Shown here: positions 52,189-62,725 of the stretch, one piece after another | How positions within the stretch are numbered: position 1 is the stretch's first letter | Layout of the letters: each line of letters opens with the position of its first letter | Assembly (NCBI GenBank): GCA_025964985.1 | Contig: JAOPXU010000412.1 | Coordinates: 18,615 to 82,614, forward strand | DNA from: Nocardioides sp. | Lineage (GTDB): Bacteria > Actinomycetota > Actinomycetes > Propionibacteriales > Nocardioidaceae | Length of the DNA stretch: 64,000 bases | Reading direction: 5' to 3' | Notes under the pieces: model-generated | What the model was told of the DNA's origin: nothing | The model's input: only the letters and a program-made list of their open reading frames with translations | Databases searched by the model: none | Translations under genes and position numbers: made by a program

Positions 52189-52700
52189 TGCCATGGGTGG
52201 GGGGGACGGGGGGACCTCGACGAACTTCGAGAGGTCTGGCTTACCCGGTACTCACCCGCCGCAGGCACGAAGATTGACGACGTCAGCGGACCGCCGATCA
52301 CTGCAGTGTCGACGGAAGATGGTCGGACGGAGCGCGGGGAAGCCTCGTCGGGTCTTGGTGCAGAGCGCGGTCCCCGGTGCCCCGCAACTCGACGGCGACG
52401 AGGACGACAGGGCTGGCAGCACGGCCTGCATGAAGCAGACGCTGCCGGTCACCTGTACAGCGAGATACGGCCACCGGGTGGAAGTCATCGCCCGAACGGC
52501 GTGCTTCCGCGCTGGTCCCGCCGTGAGCAGAACGGCGGGGCCAGCGCCCCCAGAACCTAGGTTCCTTCCCGGAGACGGCGCCTCACCCGTCCGGCGCCGG
52601 AGCCGAGGCTGGCGCCTTCGAGTGCGAGCGTCGTACGGTGTTCTCGGCGCCTAGCCCCGGAGCCATCGCGTCAGCCTCAGGCACAAGCCAAGGATCACCG

Positions 52701-52931
52701 ATGACTGCCGCGCACCTTCCGGATCCCGCGCTCCTGCTGACGCCCCGCGAGCTCGACATCATCGCGCGCATCACGCGGGGCAACAGCAACTGGGAGATCT
52801 GCGAGGACCTTGGCATCTCGATGAACATCCTCCAGACCCACATCCGCGCGGCCTACCTGACCATGGGTGTGCGAAGCCGCAGCCAAGCAGTCATGTGGGC
52901 CCTCTCGCACGGCATCGCACCGACGAGCTGA
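52701..52931 (+). CDS. Stand-alone LuxR-type HTH protein (76 aa)
   Basis: LLTPRELDIIARITRGNSNWEICEDLGISMNILQTHIRAAYLTMGVRSRSQAVMWALSHGI. Confidence 0.75.
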   Translation: MTAAHLPDPALLLTPRELDIIARITRGNSNWEICEDLGISMNILQTHIRAAYLTMGVRSRSQAVMWALSHGIAPTS

Positions 52932-53132
52932 CGGCCGGCATCGAGACGCCCAGCCTTCGTGGCGGGCTCCGTCACCGACGTGCGGACCTGTGTTGAGCCC
53001 TCAGCCACCGCGGCCGTCGGCGGCACGCAAGACGTGGTCGCCGGCTAGCCCCTCGACGGGTCCTTCGCCCGGCCGGACGAGCACCTGCAAGGCGTTCCAC
53101 GGGCCCACTCACGGGCCCTCAGACCAGAAAAG

Positions 53133-53263
53133 GGTTCCGATCCCACAACGTCGCGACCTGTCGCGGCACGAATCCACCACCGCCTCTGACCTGGGAAACA
53201 CGAGCACCCGCCGTCGGCTCGGTCCACGTCAGATCGCGTCCCACACCCTCTGATTCCGGCTAC
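53133..53263 (+). repeat. Right copy of ~130-bp diverged direct repeat (34-bp core 53230-53263)
   Basis: CAGATCGCGTCCCACACCCTCTGATTCCGGCTAC vs left core, 31/34 identities; weaker upstream collinearity. Confidence 0.65.
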
Positions 53264-53520
53264 CTGCCAGCGCTGTTCGCGACCGCGCCGCTGCCCATCA
53301 GACCTGCGCAACCGCGACGGGTGGATCTGTCCCGGCTGACGAGTGCGGCCGGCACGACGACCGTCGACCCCGAACGGCCGGCCGTCACCTGCGCAGCGAG
53401 GTCCCGCGGGACGGCACGCTCCGGCGGCGCGTTCAAGATGCCCGGGCGTGGGTAAGGTCCCATCGCCGCGGCGAGGCGGCGCCCCTGTCAGTCAGCTCCT
53501 ACGAACGGACCCCCACCCTG

Positions 53521-53958
53521 ATGCTCAAGTCCCTGCGCGGCCTCGCGGTCGCCACCGTGCTGTCCCTCGCCCCGCTGTCCGCGGCGACCGTCACCGCCGC
53601 TCCGGCCCAGGCCGTCGTGGCCACCGCCAGCACCGGCTCTGCGACCTCTCCCGCTGCTGAGGCACCGGCCCTGCGCGAGAAGGCGCGGCGCACGATCTCG
53701 GTCAAGGACACCCCTGGCCGCCGCGCGCGGCTGCGGATCTTCGTCCGGCCGGCATTCGGCAACAAGCCCCTGATCATCCAGACCCGCAAGGCCGGCACGT
53801 TCCGCACGACCGGTCGCGTCCGCACCAACGCCAACGGCGTGGCCATCAAGGTCTTCGCGAGCTCGCGGCGCGGCATCCGCTACCGCCTGATCGCCAAGGG
53901 CGGCCGCGACTACGCCACCGCTGCGGTCTCCTTCACCATCGCGACCCGCTTCGTCTGA
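53521..53958 (+). CDS. Secreted protein, unknown function
   Basis: MLKSLRGLAVATVLSLAPLSAATVTAAPAQAVVA signal peptide. Confidence 0.8.
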   Translation: MLKSLRGLAVATVLSLAPLSAATVTAAPAQAVVATASTGSATSPAAEAPALREKARRTISVKDTPGRRARLRIFVRPAFGNKPLIIQTRKAGTFRTTGRVRTNANGVAIKVFASSRRGIRYRLIAKGGRDYATAAVSFTIATRFV

Positions 53959-53979
53959 ACCGACCGACGCCCTGACTAG

Positions 53980-54008
53980 GGGCCCCGACTCCACCGGAGT
54001 CGGGGCCC
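53980..54008 (+). terminator. Intrinsic terminator-like hairpin
   Basis: GGGCCCCGACTCC ACC GGAGTCGGGGCCC perfect 13-bp stem, 21 bp after the 53958 stop. Confidence 0.85.
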
Positions 54009-54181
54009 TTCGCGTCTGGCGACAGTGCCGGCACATCCGACGGCTCGCGCACCGAGTTCCCGCCCGTGCGGTCCTGTCAGGTCCGGCGCCCGAGGCGCCC
54101 GAGGCGCGCGGCTGGCAGTGACCGCTGGTGAGCCCCTCGACGTGCTGCGCCGCGGACAGTGGCGGCTCGAGCTGCACGGAA

Positions 54182-55393
54182 TCAGCTGGGCAGCGTGAAC
54201 GAGACAGCAGTCCCTCCACCCGGGGCCTCGCCCATGACGACGACGCCTCCGTGCGCCTGGACGATGCGGCGCACGGTGGCCAGCCCGATCCCGGTCCCGG
54301 GATGCTCGTCACTCGCCCGGGCCAGGGGCTCGAAGACCCGTTCGCGCTCTGCGGCAGGGACTCCTGGACCCTGGTCGGCCACCTCGATACGCCACATGGT
54401 GTCCTCCCGACGGGCATGGATGCTGATGACGGGAGCGACGCCTGGGCGGGTGAACTTGGCCGCGTTGGCCACGAGGTTCTGCATGACTGCCCGCAGTTGC
54501 ACGGCGTCGCCCATGACCACCGGTAGTGCTCCGACGTCGACGGTGGCGTCGGTGAGGACTGGTGTCAGGTCCTCGCGCACCTGAGCCACCAGCCGTTGCA
54601 GATCGACCTTGGTCTGCGCGAGCTGGCCACCGATCTTGGCGAAGTCGAGGAGCGCGCGGATCAGGTCGTGCATCCGTTGGGTGCCGTTCGTGGCGCGATC
54701 GAGGAGCCACTCGGCTTCTGCGTCGGTCGTGCCGTCCTCGCCCTCGAACCGCTCACCGAGGAGCTTGATGGCCATCGACACGGCGGTCAGTGGGTTGTCG
54801 AGGTCGTGGCTGACCTGCCCGGCGAATGCGGTCAGCTTGTGGTTCGAGTGTTCCAGCTCGATGCGTGCGGCCTCCAGGGCCGAGAGCGAGCTGCTCAGCT
54901 CGCGTGATCGCAGCTCGAGCTCGAGCAGGTCGACCACGCGTTCGGCGAGTGAGGTCAGGGAGCTCCTCTGCTGAGCGGTCAGGAGTCGAGGCTTGTCATC
55001 GAAGACGCAGAGGGTCCCGATGGTCGTACCGGCAGGGGTGACCAGCTGGAACGCGGCGTAGAACCGCACGGCGCCGAGCTCGCCGGACACGAAGGGGTTG
55101 TCCTTGAACCGGTTGTCCTGGCTCGCATCTGCCACGACCACCGGTTTGGTCTCCTCGATGGCCACGGTGCACATCGAGTCCTCGCGACGGCAGATGGAGG
55201 CGTCGAATCCCTTGGTGGCGATCGAGTGCTGCTCGGCCTCGGTGATCAGGTTGATCGTGGCCAGGGGCACGTCGGCGACCAGGGCGGCGACCTCGACCAG
55301 CGCGACCAGGTCCCTGCGAGGAGGGTCGGTGAGTACGTGGTAGCTGCCGATCTCGCGTACTCGCTGGCGATTCGCCGCAGCGCTGGTGTTCAA
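54182..55393 (-). CDS. GAF-domain sensor histidine kinase (HisKA/HATPase)
   Basis: GAF (FDASICRREDSMCTVAIEETKPVVVADASQDNRF), HisKA (AGQVSHDLDNPLTAV), HATPase (NLVANAAKFT...DQGPGVP...GTGIGLATVRRIVQAHGG). Confidence 0.93.
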   Translation of the reverse strand: MNTSAAANRQRVREIGSYHVLTDPPRRDLVALVEVAALVADVPLATINLITEAEQHSIATKGFDASICRREDSMCTVAIEETKPVVVADASQDNRFKDNPFVSGELGAVRFYAAFQLVTPAGTTIGTLCVFDDKPRLLTAQQRSSLTSLAERVVDLLELELRSRELSSSLSALEAARIELEHSNHKLTAFAGQVSHDLDNPLTAVSMAIKLLGERFEGEDGTTDAEAEWLLDRATNGTQRMHDLIRALLDFAKIGGQLAQTKVDLQRLVAQVREDLTPVLTDATVDVGALPVVMGDAVQLRAVMQNLVANAAKFTRPGVAPVISIHARREDTMWRIEVADQGPGVPAAERERVFEPLARASDEHPGTGIGLATVRRIVQAHGGVVVMGEAPGGGTAVSFTLPS

Positions 55394-55830
55394 TCCGGTC
55401 CCTCTCGATCAGCCCCCCAATCGATGATGCGCGGTACCAAGGGAGCGTCTGTCGAGGCGAACCCCCATCTCAACGTAGCGCGGGCACGGGCTCGCGGCGG
55501 CAACGAGGAGATGGAGGGCGGGCTCGGGCCGGGTACGGGTCCGCCGCTGCTGTGGCCGACTGATCACCGGTCGTCCTCGTCAACAGGCCGTCGCAGCCAA
55601 CCGGAGGTGACGGCGGCTGACCTGGGGAATGGCCCGAGGGGCAACGCCGCGTGCGGTGTCAGGGCGTCGCCTGGTCGCGTCTGCAGCGAACGAGCTGTTC
55701 CCAGCGCCGCGCCACGGTCGACTCGAGCTCTCCGGGGACGGCGGCGGGCGGTTCAGGGACACACTCTGGACCCCGCCGATCGAGTACGCCGCTCTGCCGC
55801 CGCCCGTTGACGCCGGGACAGGCAGTTGCT

Positions 55831-56250
55831 TCAGACGACGGCAGGGGTCGTCTGTGTGAGCGCTGTGCGCCAGCCTTCGCCCCTGCGCACCAGCACGTAG
55901 GTGAGCGCTCCGATCGTGGGGAAGTCACTGGAACCGTCGTCCCCACGCGCCTCGTCGGAGCGTTCATCATGCACGAACTTCGTGCAGCTCACGACCGCGA
56001 CGTCAACGCCCGGGAAACGCACATCGAGCATCGTGACGCTTGTCCGCACGTCGGCCAGGGGGGAGGGCAGTGCAGCGTCCATGGCGCGATCGAGCGCCTC
56101 GAGGCCGAGTACCCGACGGCCGACGACATTGACGATCGCGGTGTCCTGGGTGTGCAGCGCGAGGAGCCGGCCGGGGTCGTTCTGCGCTGCGCTTGCTTGT
56201 TCGACGACTTCTCGCACCGCGCGGACGTCGGCTTCGCTAGTGTCGGTCAT
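55831..56250 (-). CDS. SnoaL/NTF2-like (SgcJ/EcaC family) protein
   Basis: DVRAVREVVEQASAAQNDPGRLLALHTQDTAIVNVVGRRVLGLEALDRAM. Confidence 0.75.
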   Translation of the reverse strand: MTDTSEADVRAVREVVEQASAAQNDPGRLLALHTQDTAIVNVVGRRVLGLEALDRAMDAALPSPLADVRTSVTMLDVRFPGVDVAVVSCTKFVHDERSDEARGDDGSSDFPTIGALTYVLVRRGEGWRTALTQTTPAVV

Positions 56251-56268
56251 GCGATCGAGCCTGCAACC

Positions 56269-56760
56269 TCATGTCGGGTTGAGGTCAAGACGAGTGTCGA
56301 CGCGGCACCCTCGACATGGCGGACGCGACCACGAACCGCTGACTCGAGGTCGGTCGGACGCGATGTGCCAGCCCTTGGGCACGGCGGTGCCCTCGCGCAT
56401 GCAGTCGGATCCCTCGACGACGTCCCGGGCGATCTGGACCCAGCCGTCCTTGTCGCAGTTGTAGGACATCGGACGGTTCCCGAGCGGGTCCCACGTCACC
56501 CCCGGTGGCAGCTCAGCACCCTCGGGGTAGCAGCTGTTGCCAGCCGGCGCCTCGCCTTGCGAGCACACCCACTCGTCGCCCACCGGGTTGAAGGCGTGCA
56601 GAACGGCAGCACCCGCTCCGACGACGACCCCGGCGAGAAGGACTGCACCCGCGACGCACGCGGCAGCGATCATGCGTCTGCTTCTGCGGGTCCGGTTGCG
56701 CGGGCGGTCTGAGGGGCGGGCCGGGTAGGCGCCGATCCCTGACGGGTGATGGTCGGTCAT
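56269..56760 (-). CDS. Single-TM membrane protein (full-length paralog of 5298-5483)
   Basis: MTDHHPSGIGAYPARPSDRPRNRTRRSRRMIAAACVAGAVLLAGVVVGAGAAVLHAFNPVGDEWVCSQGEAPAGNSCYPEGAELPPG. Confidence 0.75.
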   Translation of the reverse strand: MTDHHPSGIGAYPARPSDRPRNRTRRSRRMIAAACVAGAVLLAGVVVGAGAAVLHAFNPVGDEWVCSQGEAPAGNSCYPEGAELPPGVTWDPLGNRPMSYNCDKDGWVQIARDVVEGSDCMREGTAVPKGWHIASDRPRVSGSWSRPPCRGCRVDTRLDLNPT

Positions 56761-57057
56761 GGCCCGAGCCTGTGCTCGTCCGAGCGGAGCCACCTGAGGC
56801 CCGGTGCTCAGCCGCCGCGGGCGCGCTTGGCTGCGACAGCCGACGACTGGCTGGGCACCTCGCCGAGTCGAGCCGGGCCAGGCAGCTCGAAGGACTCGGA
56901 CGGCTCCGAGCTCCGCAACCGCCTGTCCGTTCTCATGGAACCCGACCGGCGACCGCCACCATCCCGGTGCCGCGACGGTTAGTCTGAGGGGGAGCGCACA
57001 GTGTGTCTCCGTCGCCGCGCTCGCCTGGTGGCCCTGCTTCCTCTGAAGGCCCCCACC

Positions 57058-57678
57058 ATGAATCTTGTGTCCACGTTCGCGCCGCCGGTCGCCCTGGCCC
57101 TGTCCGCTGCTCTGCTCGCCGGACTCGGTGGCCCCGCACACGCAGGCACCGGGGAGCGCACCGACCCCGCCACCGCCCCTTCGCGGACGGTCAGCGACGG
57201 GGTCGGCGACACCAACCCCGGCGAACGCACCGACGCGCGGCTCACCAACCTGGCCGACATCCGTTACTCGACGCTGTCGCGGGGATCCGGGAGGGTCTAC
57301 CTCAAGTACGCCATGGTGCGCGTGGACCCGCCCAAGGTCGGAGTGACCCAACGGACCCTCATGAGCGCCGAACTGGGCAGCAAGAAGGTGCTCTTCATCG
57401 CGCAGGTCAACTCAGCCGGGATGAGCGCTGGGATGCAGGTCCTCACCTACGGCGCCCCCACCACTTTCCCGTGCAGGTCGCAGGTCAGGGGCTCCTACTC
57501 GACCTCAGCGGACACGATCTCGTTCTCGGTCCCCGTCTCGTGCCTGCCCACGGGCACCAGGCTCAAGGACGCCATCACCGGGGCCGAGGTTCGCAAGCGT
57601 CTGTCCGGTGAGAGCGGCAACGGCAAGCTGATCGCCTTCGACCACACCCGGTACATCGACTTCCAGGTCCGGGTTTAG
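57058..57678 (+). CDS. Secreted protein, unknown function
   Basis: MNLVSTFAPPVALALSAALLAGLGGPAHAGTGERTD signal peptide. Confidence 0.8.
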   Translation: MNLVSTFAPPVALALSAALLAGLGGPAHAGTGERTDPATAPSRTVSDGVGDTNPGERTDARLTNLADIRYSTLSRGSGRVYLKYAMVRVDPPKVGVTQRTLMSAELGSKKVLFIAQVNSAGMSAGMQVLTYGAPTTFPCRSQVRGSYSTSADTISFSVPVSCLPTGTRLKDAITGAEVRKRLSGESGNGKLIAFDHTRYIDFQVRV

Positions 57679-57864
57679 CTGGTCGTGGCGTCGCCGTTCA
57701 CGCCGCGAGGAGCACGTACCCAGCACTCCGGTGCTTGTCGTCGAGCCCAGGATGTCGGGTCCGGTCGCTGGTCGAGGTGGCGCCACCGATGAGTTCGGTC
57801 GGATCTGTGGTCCTTCTCGGCGCGGCACGGCGGACACCGGGCCGAGACGAGGAGATGAGGCGTC

Positions 57865-58485
57865 ATGTCGCTGGTCCGACCGCCTGCGGTCACGTCCATC
57901 CTGGTCGCGGAGCTGCTCGTCGAGGGCGATCGCATGCCGGTCCACGTCCACGTGATCGAGCACCCCGACGCACGCGTGCTCGTCGACACGGGCATGACCG
58001 ACCTGCACCCGGCGGTCGCCGACATGGACCCCCGCCTGTTCCCGTTGTCCCTCCAGGGGGAGTTCGACCTGAGCAGCATCAACCTCGTCATCAACACCCA
58101 CCTGCACTTCGACCACTGCGGCGGCAACCACTTGTTCGCCGGACGACCGATCTACGTGCAACGGCGCGAGCTGCACGATGCGCGCACCGCCGAGGACTAC
58201 ACGATCACCGCCTGGGTCGATCCACCCGGCGTCGACTACGTCGAGGTCGACGGCGAGCTGGAGGTCCTCCCCGGCGTCCGGCTCGTCCCGGCCCCGGGAC
58301 ACACCCCGGGATCGCAGGTGGTGGTCCTCGGCACGGGCGAGCACCAGGTCGTCATCGCCGGCGACACCGCCGTCTTCGCAGGCGAGCTCGACGAGCCGCG
58401 CACCGAGGGCCAGCGGCTCATCCGATCAATGGATCCCGAGATGGTCTGGCTCGCACACGCACACGAACCCTGGCGGCCCCGCTGA
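57865..58485 (+). CDS. Metallo-beta-lactamase-fold hydrolase (lactonase-like)
   Basis: NTHLHFDHCGGN (HxHxDH) and PAPGHTPGSQVVVL, VIAGDTAVFAGEL. Confidence 0.9.
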   Translation: MSLVRPPAVTSILVAELLVEGDRMPVHVHVIEHPDARVLVDTGMTDLHPAVADMDPRLFPLSLQGEFDLSSINLVINTHLHFDHCGGNHLFAGRPIYVQRRELHDARTAEDYTITAWVDPPGVDYVEVDGELEVLPGVRLVPAPGHTPGSQVVVLGTGEHQVVIAGDTAVFAGELDEPRTEGQRLIRSMDPEMVWLAHAHEPWRPR

Positions 58486-58622
58486 GACCGCCGCGCGCAC
58501 GGTCGGGCGGAGCCTGACGCGGGCAGGACAGTCCTCGCTGATCCCGGCTGCCGCGCCCTACCGTCGTCCCAGTCTCGGGGATTGCCGCACGTGTGGTCCG
58601 CGGTGCCCCGGTGCCCGAGTGC

Positions 58623-59732
58623 TCAGGGGATGACGCGGGCGTCGCGGTACTGCTGGGCGTAGTCGAAGAACGACGCCCGGGTGTCGCGGGTGGCGGTGAA
58701 CCCGGCGGCTCGGCTCTTGTTCATGTCGGTGACGACCTCGATGTCACGTCCGAGGTCGGCGTCGGTGTGCCACCACGAGGCGACTCGCGTCAGGTCGGGC
58801 TCGGCCAGGTCGTGCCGGGTGGCGAGGTCGCGCCAGGCCGCCTCCATGCCGTCCATCGCCACCTCGAGGGGGCGCGGCCCGTCGGACCAGCCCTCCCAGT
58901 CGAGGTCGAACCAGGCGGCGACCTGGGGCCACAACCAGCGCCAACGGAAGACGTCGCCGTTCGCGGTGTTGAACGCCTGGTCCTGACCGGCCGGGGTGCG
59001 CGCGGCCCACGTCATCTGCTCGGCGAGCAGGCCGGCGTCGGTCACGTCGGTCAGCGAGTTCCACTGGGTCTCGGACCCGGGGAAGACGAACGGCAGCCCC
59101 TGGTCGCGGCAGAGGGAGGCGTAGGCGCAGAGGGTCGCCATCATGTTCATGGCGTTGCCCGTGGCGTAGCCGAGAACGGTGTGCGAGCGGTGGACGCTCC
59201 ACGTGAACCCGTCGCGCTCGGCGGCGGCGAAGAGCTCGTCCTCCTGTGCGTAGTAGAAGTTCGGGTAGGGCAGACGTTCCTCTTCTTCGCGGAACGGGGT
59301 GTCGGGCACCTCGCCCTTGCCGTAGGCCTCGAACGGCCCGAGGTAGTGCTTGAGACCCGTCATCAGCGCGACGTGGCGCACTGCTCCGCCGGGCGACAGC
59401 GCGGCCAGCAGGTTGCGCACGGCACCGCCGTTGACCCTGATGTTCTCCGCCTCGGTGTCCATCCGCGTCCACGCCGTGATGGCGACGAGGTCGAAGGTCT
59501 GGCCGGCGAGGGCTGCGGCGAGCCCGTCAGGGTCGCTGAGGTCGGCCTGGACCGGGTGGACGTCAGGATGGGCCGTCGTACCGCTGCGGGAGAGCCCGTA
59601 GGTCTGGCAGCCGTCCTCGACCAGGCGCCGGGCCACGGCTTGACCCACGATCCCGGTCGCGCCCACCACCAAGGCCCTGCGGGGTGGCGTGGGGTGGGTC
59701 TCGGACACGGGTGAGATCTCGGTGTTGGTCAT
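58623..59732 (-). CDS. NAD-dependent epimerase/SDR (PRISE-like)
   Basis: RALVVGATGIVGQAVARRLVEDGCQTYGLSRSG; HTVLGYATGNAMNMMATLCAYASLCRDQGLPFVFPG. Confidence 0.9.
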   Translation of the reverse strand: MTNTEISPVSETHPTPPRRALVVGATGIVGQAVARRLVEDGCQTYGLSRSGTTAHPDVHPVQADLSDPDGLAAALAGQTFDLVAITAWTRMDTEAENIRVNGGAVRNLLAALSPGGAVRHVALMTGLKHYLGPFEAYGKGEVPDTPFREEEERLPYPNFYYAQEDELFAAAERDGFTWSVHRSHTVLGYATGNAMNMMATLCAYASLCRDQGLPFVFPGSETQWNSLTDVTDAGLLAEQMTWAARTPAGQDQAFNTANGDVFRWRWLWPQVAAWFDLDWEGWSDGPRPLEVAMDGMEAAWRDLATRHDLAEPDLTRVASWWHTDADLGRDIEVVTDMNKSRAAGFTATRDTRASFFDYAQQYRDARVIP

Positions 59733-59800
59733 CGATGCTCCAACCATCGGCCGGGGGCGCCGATTCCCCGGCGCGACCGTCTGACCGCCGCGCGAGGGGG

Positions 59801-59959
59801 CTACCGGGCGTCCACCTCCTGGCGGAAGTGCTGGGCGGCGACGAGCGGATCCACGAACACCACGCCGCACAGGCAACGCCACATCGCGGCGCTCGGTCGG
59901 CGGCGTTCCAGGTAGGTCAGGTAGCCCGCGCACGGGTCCCGTTCGTTGGTCCGGTCCAT
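59801..59959 (-). CDS. Small hypothetical protein (52 aa)
   Basis: MDRTNERDPCAGYLTYLERRRPSAAMWRCLCGVVFVDPLVAAQHFRQEVDAR. Confidence 0.5.
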   Translation of the reverse strand: MDRTNERDPCAGYLTYLERRRPSAAMWRCLCGVVFVDPLVAAQHFRQEVDAR

Positions 59960-60198
59960 CGCTGGCCTCCAGGTGGGGGCTAGGGGCGGTCGATCCTGAC
60001 GAGACCTGTCTACCGGCGGGACCGGCCGGCTGAGGGGTCGATCGCGTGAACTTGCGATCACGTCGACCCCGGCGTGACCGCACGGACCGTGCAGGGGGAC
60101 GGCCGCGAACGCCCACGCACGCTGCCCGGTGAGAGCCGCCTCCGGATCGCCGACGCGGACGCGACGGAGACGGACGGGTGCTGTGGCACGCTGCCGCC

Positions 60199-60585
60199 AT
60201 GCACCTCGGACTCCTCGCCGGCGCCGCTTTCTACACCGGTGTGGGGACGGCAGCACTCCTGCGACCGGCGCTCGTGCCGAGGATCTTCGGCGGTTCGGCA
60301 CCGACGGCGAGTGCCCGCACCGAGATCCGCGCCGTCTACGGCGGCCTGCCCCTCGCCATGGCCGGATTCGTGGTCGCGGAGTCCAGGAGTGCAGCGACGG
60401 GCAGCCCGAGGACCGACGCCGTCGCCGCGCTCTCGGCTGCGATGGCGATCGGTCGGGTGATCGGGAGCGTGGCCGAGGGAGAGGCCGACGCGGTCACGCG
60501 TCTGTTCATCGCGCTGGAGGCGGCGACCGCGGCGGCCCTGGTGGTCGGCGTCCGATCGGGCGGTCGCCCGACGGCGCGCGGCTGA
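60199..60585 (+). CDS. Small membrane protein (DUF4267-like)
   Basis: MHLGLLAGAAFYTGVGTAALLRPALVPRIFGG...RAVYGGLPLAMAGFVV. Confidence 0.7.
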   Translation: MHLGLLAGAAFYTGVGTAALLRPALVPRIFGGSAPTASARTEIRAVYGGLPLAMAGFVVAESRSAATGSPRTDAVAALSAAMAIGRVIGSVAEGEADAVTRLFIALEAATAAALVVGVRSGGRPTARG

Positions 60586-60616
60586 TCATGGCGCACGGCG
60601 GCCCCACGGGGCGCGG

Positions 60617-62725
60617 TCAGTCGGGGTGGTAGCCGGCCAGGAGCAGGGCGAGGTCGTCCTCGAGCCGGTGGTCGGCGGCGGCCTTGAGCGAGACGAGCAA
60701 GCCGTCGAGCGCCGACCCGAAGTCCGCGGTGGCCACCGCGGGGAGGAACAGTTCGGGGTCGATGAAGTCGCCGCGCGGCGTCCGCGCCTCGACCAGACCG
60801 TCGGTGTAGAGCAGCAGCCGGTCGCCTCGGCCCAGGCGGCCGCGAACCGGTTCGGGTACGGCGTCCGTGCCGAGCCCGAGCGGGGGCGACGGATCCAGGT
60901 CGAGGTGCTCGACGTCGCCGCTGGCGGTGAGCAGGACGGGCGCAGGGTGTCCGCAGGAGACGACGCTGAACGCCCCTGCGGGATCGACGTCGACGAGGAC
61001 CGCGGTGACGAAGTCCTCGCCGCTCGGGAGGTACGGACGGATCCGACGGTCCATCTCGTGCGCCACGTGCGCCAGGTCGATGGGATCGGCGGCTGCAGCG
61101 CGGAAGGCGCCCATCGCGACGGTCGCGGTGCGCACGGCGGCCAGGCCCTTGCCGCGGACGTCCCCGACGAGCAGGCGGGTCGAGGACGGGCCGACGACCA
61201 CCTCGTAGAGGTCGCCGCCGACGTTGGCCGCCACCGCGGCCGACACGTAGCGGGCCGACAGGGCGAGGGCTCCCGCACGCGCCGGCGGCGGGGCGAGGAT
61301 CGCCTGCTGGGCCGCATCAGCGACGAGCTGCACGTCGGCCAGCCGCTCCGACTGCTCCGCGAACGCCGCAGCGGTGTCGAGGGCGAGCGCGGCCCGGTCG
61401 GACACCGCCTCGAGGAACGCCACGTCGGCCTCGCCGTAGCGGCGACCGGACTCGGCGTGGATCAGGGTCACGGCTCCGAGCACACCCTGGCGCCCGACGA
61501 GCGGCGCCACCACCGCGCTGGTGAACCCGAGCCGATCGAGGATCGCGGCGTGCTCGGCGTCGGCCGCGCTGGCGGCCACCAGCTCGGCGGGGATGAACGG
61601 GTAGAGCTCGCTGCGTCCGGTACGGACCACGTTGGGTGCGCCGGTCTCGACGTCCATCCGGGTGGGGAAGGCGTCGCGGAGCCCGAGGGCCCACCGAGTC
61701 GTGTCGGGGTCGCGGTGCTGGATCGCCATGGTCTCGAGCCGGCCGTCTCGCAGCAGCTGCACCGCGCACCAGTCGGCGAAGCGCGGCACGAGGAGCTGGC
61801 AGACCTCGGTCAGCGTGGTGGCCATGTCCAGGCTGCGCGACAGACGCAGGGAGGCCTCGGCCAGCAGGGTGGTGCGCTGGGCCTCGGCGTCCTGGCGCTC
61901 GAGCTCGCCGGCACGCACGATCGCACCGGTCAGCGCGCCGGCCAGCGAGCCGAGGAAGCCGTCCTGCGACGGGGTGACCGCAGCGGCCGGGAACGTCAGG
62001 GCCAGCAGGCCGTACGTCGCGTCGTCGCGACGCAGGGGCAACAGGTGGAGGCTGCGGTCCTCGGGGTAGTAGTCGGCGAGGTCGGGGAAGGTCCGCAGGA
62101 TGTCCTTGCGGGACCGGTAGTGGACGTCGACACCCTCGCGGACGGCGACGGCACCGGGCAGGTGGCTCGAGAGGGGGACCGCCTGGTAGGTGTCGGCGGC
62201 GCTCCCGCCCCGCCCGTGCCAGGCCACGGTGCGCAGCACCTCGTCGTCGTCCAGGGACAGCACCATGGCCGAGGACGCCCCGAGGCTGCCGACCGCCCGG
62301 CCCAGGAACCCCTCGGCGACGTCCTTGACCGTCCGTGCGCCCGTGAGCTCGACGGCCAGCGCGTCGAGGACGCCTTGAGCGAGTGCGGTGGTGCGTTCCA
62401 GGTGGCGGCGTCGTCGTTGGTTGACGTCAGCGGCGAGGACCGCCAGCCCGCAGATCAGCGCGCAGGTCGCGAAGCGGACGGCCCACGCGGTCTGCCCGAG
62501 GTTGTCGTTCCACACACCCGAGGCGAGCGAGGCCACCATGGCGAGCGCCGCGACCGGGACGGTGCGACGCACGTCGGAGTTGATGGCGACCAGCACCGCG
62601 CTCCCGGCGTACACGCCGTTGATCTGCCGGTCGAGCCCGAGGTCGACGCCCACCATCAGAGCCAGGAGCACGACCCCGCTGAGCCACCACCACCGCTCGA
62701 CCAGGGCACGACTCGGGAGTTCCAC
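60617..62725 (-). CDS. Membrane GAF-GAF-SpoIIE (PP2C-type) phosphatase
   Basis: N-terminal TMs, GAF domains, NVGGDLYEVVVGPSSTRLLVGDVRGKGLAAV...VVSCGHPAPVLL...LLLYTDGLVEAR. Confidence 0.9.
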   Translation of the reverse strand: MELPSRALVERWWWLSGVVLLALMVGVDLGLDRQINGVYAGSAVLVAINSDVRRTVPVAALAMVASLASGVWNDNLGQTAWAVRFATCALICGLAVLAADVNQRRRRHLERTTALAQGVLDALAVELTGARTVKDVAEGFLGRAVGSLGASSAMVLSLDDDEVLRTVAWHGRGGSAADTYQAVPLSSHLPGAVAVREGVDVHYRSRKDILRTFPDLADYYPEDRSLHLLPLRRDDATYGLLALTFPAAAVTPSQDGFLGSLAGALTGAIVRAGELERQDAEAQRTTLLAEASLRLSRSLDMATTLTEVCQLLVPRFADWCAVQLLRDGRLETMAIQHRDPDTTRWALGLRDAFPTRMDVETGAPNVVRTGRSELYPFIPAELVAASAADAEHAAILDRLGFTSAVVAPLVGRQGVLGAVTLIHAESGRRYGEADVAFLEAVSDRAALALDTAAAFAEQSERLADVQLVADAAQQAILAPPPARAGALALSARYVSAAVAANVGGDLYEVVVGPSSTRLLVGDVRGKGLAAVRTATVAMGAFRAAAADPIDLAHVAHEMDRRIRPYLPSGEDFVTAVLVDVDPAGAFSVVSCGHPAPVLLTASGDVEHLDLDPSPPLGLGTDAVPEPVRGRLGRGDRLLLYTDGLVEARTPRGDFIDPELFLPAVATADFGSALDGLLVSLKAAADHRLEDDLALLLAGYHPD

